DNA of 64,000 bases from Streptomyces tsukubensis. GTDB taxonomy: Bacteria > Actinomycetota > Actinomycetes > Streptomycetales > Streptomycetaceae. The first letter of the stretch is position 1; each line of letters begins with the position of its first letter. The stretch spans positions 744,001-808,000 of the forward strand of contig NZ_CP045178.1 of assembly GCF_009296025.1 (NCBI RefSeq), read 5' to 3'. Below, one piece after another: positions 61,269 to 64,000 of this stretch. The notes beneath the pieces were generated by a model. The model ran no database searches, was not told where the DNA came from, and saw only the letters and a list, made by a program, of their open reading frames with translations. The position numbers and the translations under genes are program-made.

Positions 61269-61628
61269 TCACACAGCCGATACGGTCCGGCACCACGACA
61301 GCGTGGGCGAGGAGCCGCGCCGCGAAGAAGCATGGGTGAGCGCCGAAGAGGCCGGGGGGCGCGGCGCGGTGGCCGGGCTGTGTGTCGCGGAGGCGGGAGC
61401 CATCCCGATGGCACGGCGCCTGCGCAGTGAGACGCCAAGATAGTGCTCCGCCGCGTGGGCGGCCTCGCGGCTGGTGCGCTGTGCCATCAGGACGCACAGG
61501 GTGTACGCCGTCGCCTCGAACCGTCTGCGTACCGTCGTGTTGGCGGGATGGTCGAGTACGAGCCGTTCCCAGGCGCGGTACCGGTCGAGGACACGGGCGA
61601 CAGCCCGTCGTTCGGGATGCAGCAGCAT
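61269..61628 (-). CDS. DUF5133-like protein
   Basis: A 119-residue protein. The first 75 residues (LLHPERRAVARVLDRYRAWERLVL, AYTLCVLMAQRTSREAAHAAEHYL) match the DUF5133 pattern of short Streptomyces proteins. The last 35 residues are Pro/Ser/Ala-rich. GGTGGGAG precedes the ATG. It follows the ATPase-domain gene by 35 bases on the same strand; DUF5133 genes often neighbour regulatory proteins, but no function is known. Confidence 0.75.
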   Translation of the reverse strand: MLLHPERRAVARVLDRYRAWERLVLDHPANTTVRRRFEATAYTLCVLMAQRTSREAAHAAEHYLGVSLRRRRAIGMAPASATHSPATAPRPPASSALTHASSRRGSSPTLSWCRTVSAV

Positions 61629-61663
61629 GGTCGTGTCTCCCACCTTCTGTCGTCGGCCCTGGA

Positions 61664-62269
61664 TCAGAGCGCCGGGATGCCGGTCGGTACGGCGGCGGGC
61701 CGCGCCGGTTCGCGTACGAGGCCGACCGCCGTGGCCGTGGCGTGGACGGCCGGGGCAAGTACCGGCGCGTCCTCGGCGACGGCTGAGGGCTCCTCGGGCG
61801 CCGCGCCGGTCTCGGCACTCGCCGCGGGCAGCGGCTTGGCGTCGGGAACGAATCGCGAGGGGTCGCCACCGGGAGCGGGCACCCGCTGAGGGTCCATGAC
61901 CCTGCGGGTGAACCAGATGACTTTGCCCTCGGCGGTCGGGCACGTCCCCCAGCTGTCGCTGAGCCGTGCAACCCGGCCGAGACCGCCTCTGGTGGCGGTG
62001 AGAAGACGCGGCAGCCTGCGGTCGCGGTCCGCCACCGACACGGTGAGCCGTCGTCCGCTCCAGCACAACTCCACCTCACACGTCTGGTCGCCCTCCACAT
62101 GGGCGACGACATTGCGCAGCAGTTCGTGCACCGCGCGGCACACCGGCACCACTTGGAGATCGAGGCCCCAGTACCGCAGGTGGGCCGCGGTGATGCGGCC
62201 GACCTGACGCAGACGCTCCGGCGTCGGCTCCACACGCAATGCGAACCGGCGATTGACCGCACCAGCCAT
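61664..62269 (-). CDS. HATPase-domain protein (RsbW-like serine kinase/anti-sigma type)
   Basis: A 201-residue protein. Residues 8-125 form a small GHKL ATPase with an N-box VHELLRNVVAHVEGD and a weak G1 box SVADRDRRLP. The order (HELLRNVVAH, then VSVADRDRRLP) is that of the many Streptomyces anti-sigma factor-like ATP-binding proteins. Residues 140-201 are an Ala/Pro/Val-rich tail. AAGGA precedes the ATG. It may regulate a sigma factor or stress response; no anti-anti-sigma gene is adjacent. Confidence 0.83.
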   Translation of the reverse strand: MAGAVNRRFALRVEPTPERLRQVGRITAAHLRYWGLDLQVVPVCRAVHELLRNVVAHVEGDQTCEVELCWSGRRLTVSVADRDRRLPRLLTATRGGLGRVARLSDSWGTCPTAEGKVIWFTRRVMDPQRVPAPGGDPSRFVPDAKPLPAASAETGAAPEEPSAVAEDAPVLAPAVHATATAVGLVREPARPAAVPTGIPAL

Positions 62270-62521
62270 TTCCTTCGCTCCTTACGCGAAGCCCACGTCT
62301 CCCGGCCCCCTGAACACGAAGAGTGAGCGGTGACGTATCGAGGGTCATCGACAGCTTGACCCGAAAGGGTGAAGCTCGCAACGCGAGAAGGGACCCATGG
62401 ACTGATTACCCAGCTCAGGGCCTTACCGGAGCCGCGGTCATGGCGGGCGGATCGCACCGACGGCGGCCCCGACGTGCACAGCCCGTGACGGCGGCTTCGC
62501 CCCGGCTGTCCGCCGTCACAG

Positions 62522-62611
62522 GTCTCAGGCCACAGGCCTCAGGCCACAGATCTCAGGCCACAGATCTCACCCGAGGCCTGAGACTTTCGTGCTCTTTGGC
62601 CCTCAGGCCTC
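62522..62611. terminator. 14-bp tandem repeats and terminator hairpin
   Basis: CTCAGGCCACAG occurs three times at 14-bp spacing (62524-62563). It is followed by a hairpin with perfect 10-bp arms GAGGCCTGAG (62573-62582) and CTCAGGCCTC (62602-62611) that reaches into the stop codon of the MFS gene. The repeat unit shares CTCAGGCC with the stem, so slippage or pairing with the stem is possible. The rest of the 333-base gap 62270-62602 shows nothing. Confidence 0.7.
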
Positions 62612-63889
62612 CGCGCTCTCGGACGCGTCCGCCGGGGCCTCCCGCTCCGCGGCGGGGCCTCCGGCGGCGACCGTGCGGTGGTGGGGCGGGCGCAGACGGC
62701 GGAGTGTCAGGGCGCTGACGAGGCCGACGACCACGAGGCAGCCGGTGTAGACGGTGAGGCCGTTCCACTGGCTGTGCGAGAAGACGGTGCCGCCCGCGGA
62801 ACCTCCGACGGCGCTGCCGATGTAGTAGAAGAACAGGTAGACGGCGGCGCCCTGGACGCCCAGCGCGGAGGAACGCGCACCGACCCAGCCGCTGGCCACG
62901 GCGTGGGCGGCGAAGAAGCCGACGGTGAAGACGACGAGTCCCGGGATCACGGCGCCGAGCTGCGGTATCAGCATCAGCGCGAGCCCGGCCAGGGCGACGA
63001 CGAGGGCGGGTACGAGGACGAGTTGCCTGCTGTAACGGTCCACCAGCCGTCCGGCCAGCGCCGAGGAGAAGGACCCGGAGACGTAGGCGATGAAGAGCAG
63101 TCCCGCCGTGCCCTCGGAGAGGTCGAAGGGGTCGGCGATCAGCCGGAAGCCGAGGTAGTTGTAGATCGTCACGAACGCGGCCATGGCGACGAAGCCGATG
63201 AGATAGAGCCGCAGCAGCCCACTGTCGGGCAGCGCGCGGGCGATCCCCTTCGCGAGGGCGCGCGGCGAGGGGTCGCGCCGGACGAAGCGTACGGACGGCG
63301 GGATGGAGAGGTGGAAGACGAGGGCGCAGACCGCGGCGATCACGCCGACAGCCCCGATGGACCACCGCCAGCTGTCGCTGACCTGGAGGACCCCGTCGGC
63401 GATGAGCCGCCCGATCATGCCGCCGATGCCGTTGCCCGCGACGTAGAGCCCCATGGCCTGGCCGAGGGAGCGGGAGTGGACCTCCTCGGAGAGGTACGAC
63501 ATGGCGGTGGCCTGAAGACCGGCCAGGGAGAGGCCCTGGAGGAGCCGGAGTACGAGCAGGACGGGGAAGTTGGGGGCGAAGGCCGAGGCGACCCCGAAGA
63601 CGGCGGCGGCGCCGAGCGCGAGCGACATCATCGTGGTGCGGCTCCACGCGTCGGACAGGGCGGTCAGCGGGATGACGCCGACGGCCATGGCGAGGGTGGC
63701 GACCGAGACGGACAGCGAAGCTCCGGCCGGCGAGAGGTCGAAGTCCGAGGCGAGCGAGGGGAGCAGCGCCTGGACGCAGTAGAGGGTCATGAAGGTGCCG
63801 AGCCCAGCGGCGAAGAGCGCCGCTGAGGCCCGGCGGAAGTTGGGGGTGCCACTGACGTGGGGCGGGGCTATGCCGCTGCTATCGGTCAC
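62603..63889 (-). CDS. MFS transporter (YnfM/AraJ-like, 12 helices)
   Basis: A 428-residue major facilitator protein with about 12 hydrophobic segments. The conserved loop PLTALSDAWSRTTMM lies between helices 2 and 3, and LQGLSLAGLQATAMSYLSEEV is typical of the YnfM/AraJ drug or sugar efflux branch. The GTG at 63889 starts at the conserved N-terminus; the ribosome binding site is weak and an upstream start at 63988 is possible. TCCAATGC is directly repeated just upstream (63913-63931) and could be a regulator site. No gene is seen between 63890 and the window edge. Confidence 0.85.
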   Translation of the reverse strand: MTDSSGIAPPHVSGTPNFRRASAALFAAGLGTFMTLYCVQALLPSLASDFDLSPAGASLSVSVATLAMAVGVIPLTALSDAWSRTTMMSLALGAAAVFGVASAFAPNFPVLLVLRLLQGLSLAGLQATAMSYLSEEVHSRSLGQAMGLYVAGNGIGGMIGRLIADGVLQVSDSWRWSIGAVGVIAAVCALVFHLSIPPSVRFVRRDPSPRALAKGIARALPDSGLLRLYLIGFVAMAAFVTIYNYLGFRLIADPFDLSEGTAGLLFIAYVSGSFSSALAGRLVDRYSRQLVLVPALVVALAGLALMLIPQLGAVIPGLVVFTVGFFAAHAVASGWVGARSSALGVQGAAVYLFFYYIGSAVGGSAGGTVFSHSQWNGLTVYTGCLVVVGLVSALTLRRLRPPHHRTVAAGGPAAEREAPADASESAEA

Positions 63890-64000
63890 GGCCGTAAATG
63901 TATGTATGGACCATCCAATGCGTCCAATGCATGAGGGCGCGCTCGGTGATCCATCAACGGAACGGAGACGCGGCGCCCTCCCGGCCACCGAGGGACCGCC

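Noticed and set aside
58486..62457. 1323-codon minus-strand frame spanning the GH3 gene
   Set aside because: It runs antisense through a full GH3 glycosidase and across DUF5133 and HATPase genes that are supported in another frame.

Overview
The window is very GC-rich, has strong third-position GC bias, uses many GTG starts and ATGA/GTGA start-stop overlaps, and carries actinobacterial families: a SARP regulator, a type II polyketide synthase, DUF6083 and DUF5133 proteins, an OleD-like glycosyltransferase, and a sugar ABC importer without its own ATPase. It is best read as part of a Streptomyces chromosome. No tRNA, rRNA, CRISPR array or insertion sequence was recognised.

Layout. (1) 0-19.5 kb: an aromatic (type II) polyketide cluster. 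A drug exporter, a LuxR-type regulator and a solitary ribonucleotide reductase large subunit (nrdA) lie on the left. A didomain aromatase/cyclase and an F420-type oxidoreductase follow. One tightly coupled operon (7.78-15.28 kb) then runs NmrA-like reductase, KS-alpha, KS-beta, ACP, an atypical KAS III, a canonical KAS III, a FabG-like ketoreductase and an ActIV-like metallo-beta-lactamase-fold cyclase. A SARP activator, a flavin reductase, a malonyltransferase, a small secreted protein and an ActIII-type C9 ketoreductase complete it. The minimal PKS with ActIII, ActVII and ActIV homologues predicts a C9-reduced aromatic skeleton. Two KAS III homologues plus an AT suggest a non-acetate starter unit. 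(2) 19.6-27.6 kb: a carbohydrate import and catabolic operon (binding protein, two permeases, hydroxyacid dehydrogenase, DUF2264) under a hybrid DeoR/LacI regulator whose likely operator occurs at both promoters. (3) 28-45.8 kb: an eleven-gene minus-strand operon that looks like organosulfur scavenging (peptide/nickel-type ABC importer, two alkanesulfonate-monooxygenase-like enzymes, a molybdopterin sulfoxide reductase, an SfnB/DszC-like flavoprotein, an alpha/beta hydrolase, a flavin reductase). Beside it are an Rrf2-family regulator, a DsbA-like protein and a cupin. A palindrome overlaps the -35 of the big operon. (4) 46-64 kb: mostly single genes: a macrolide-type glycosyltransferase, a phospholipase D family protein, a LacI regulator divergent from a purine permease/adenine deaminase pair, GNAT, DUF6461, DUF6083, a lipoprotein, TetR, a GH3 glycosidase, a DUF5133/ATPase pair and an MFS transporter.

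Repeats are a theme. A 68-bp palindromic element occurs twice in full and once as a half copy (47-58 kb). Short tandem repeats are common in gaps and have expanded into the ends of several coding regions, especially between 29 and 45 kb.
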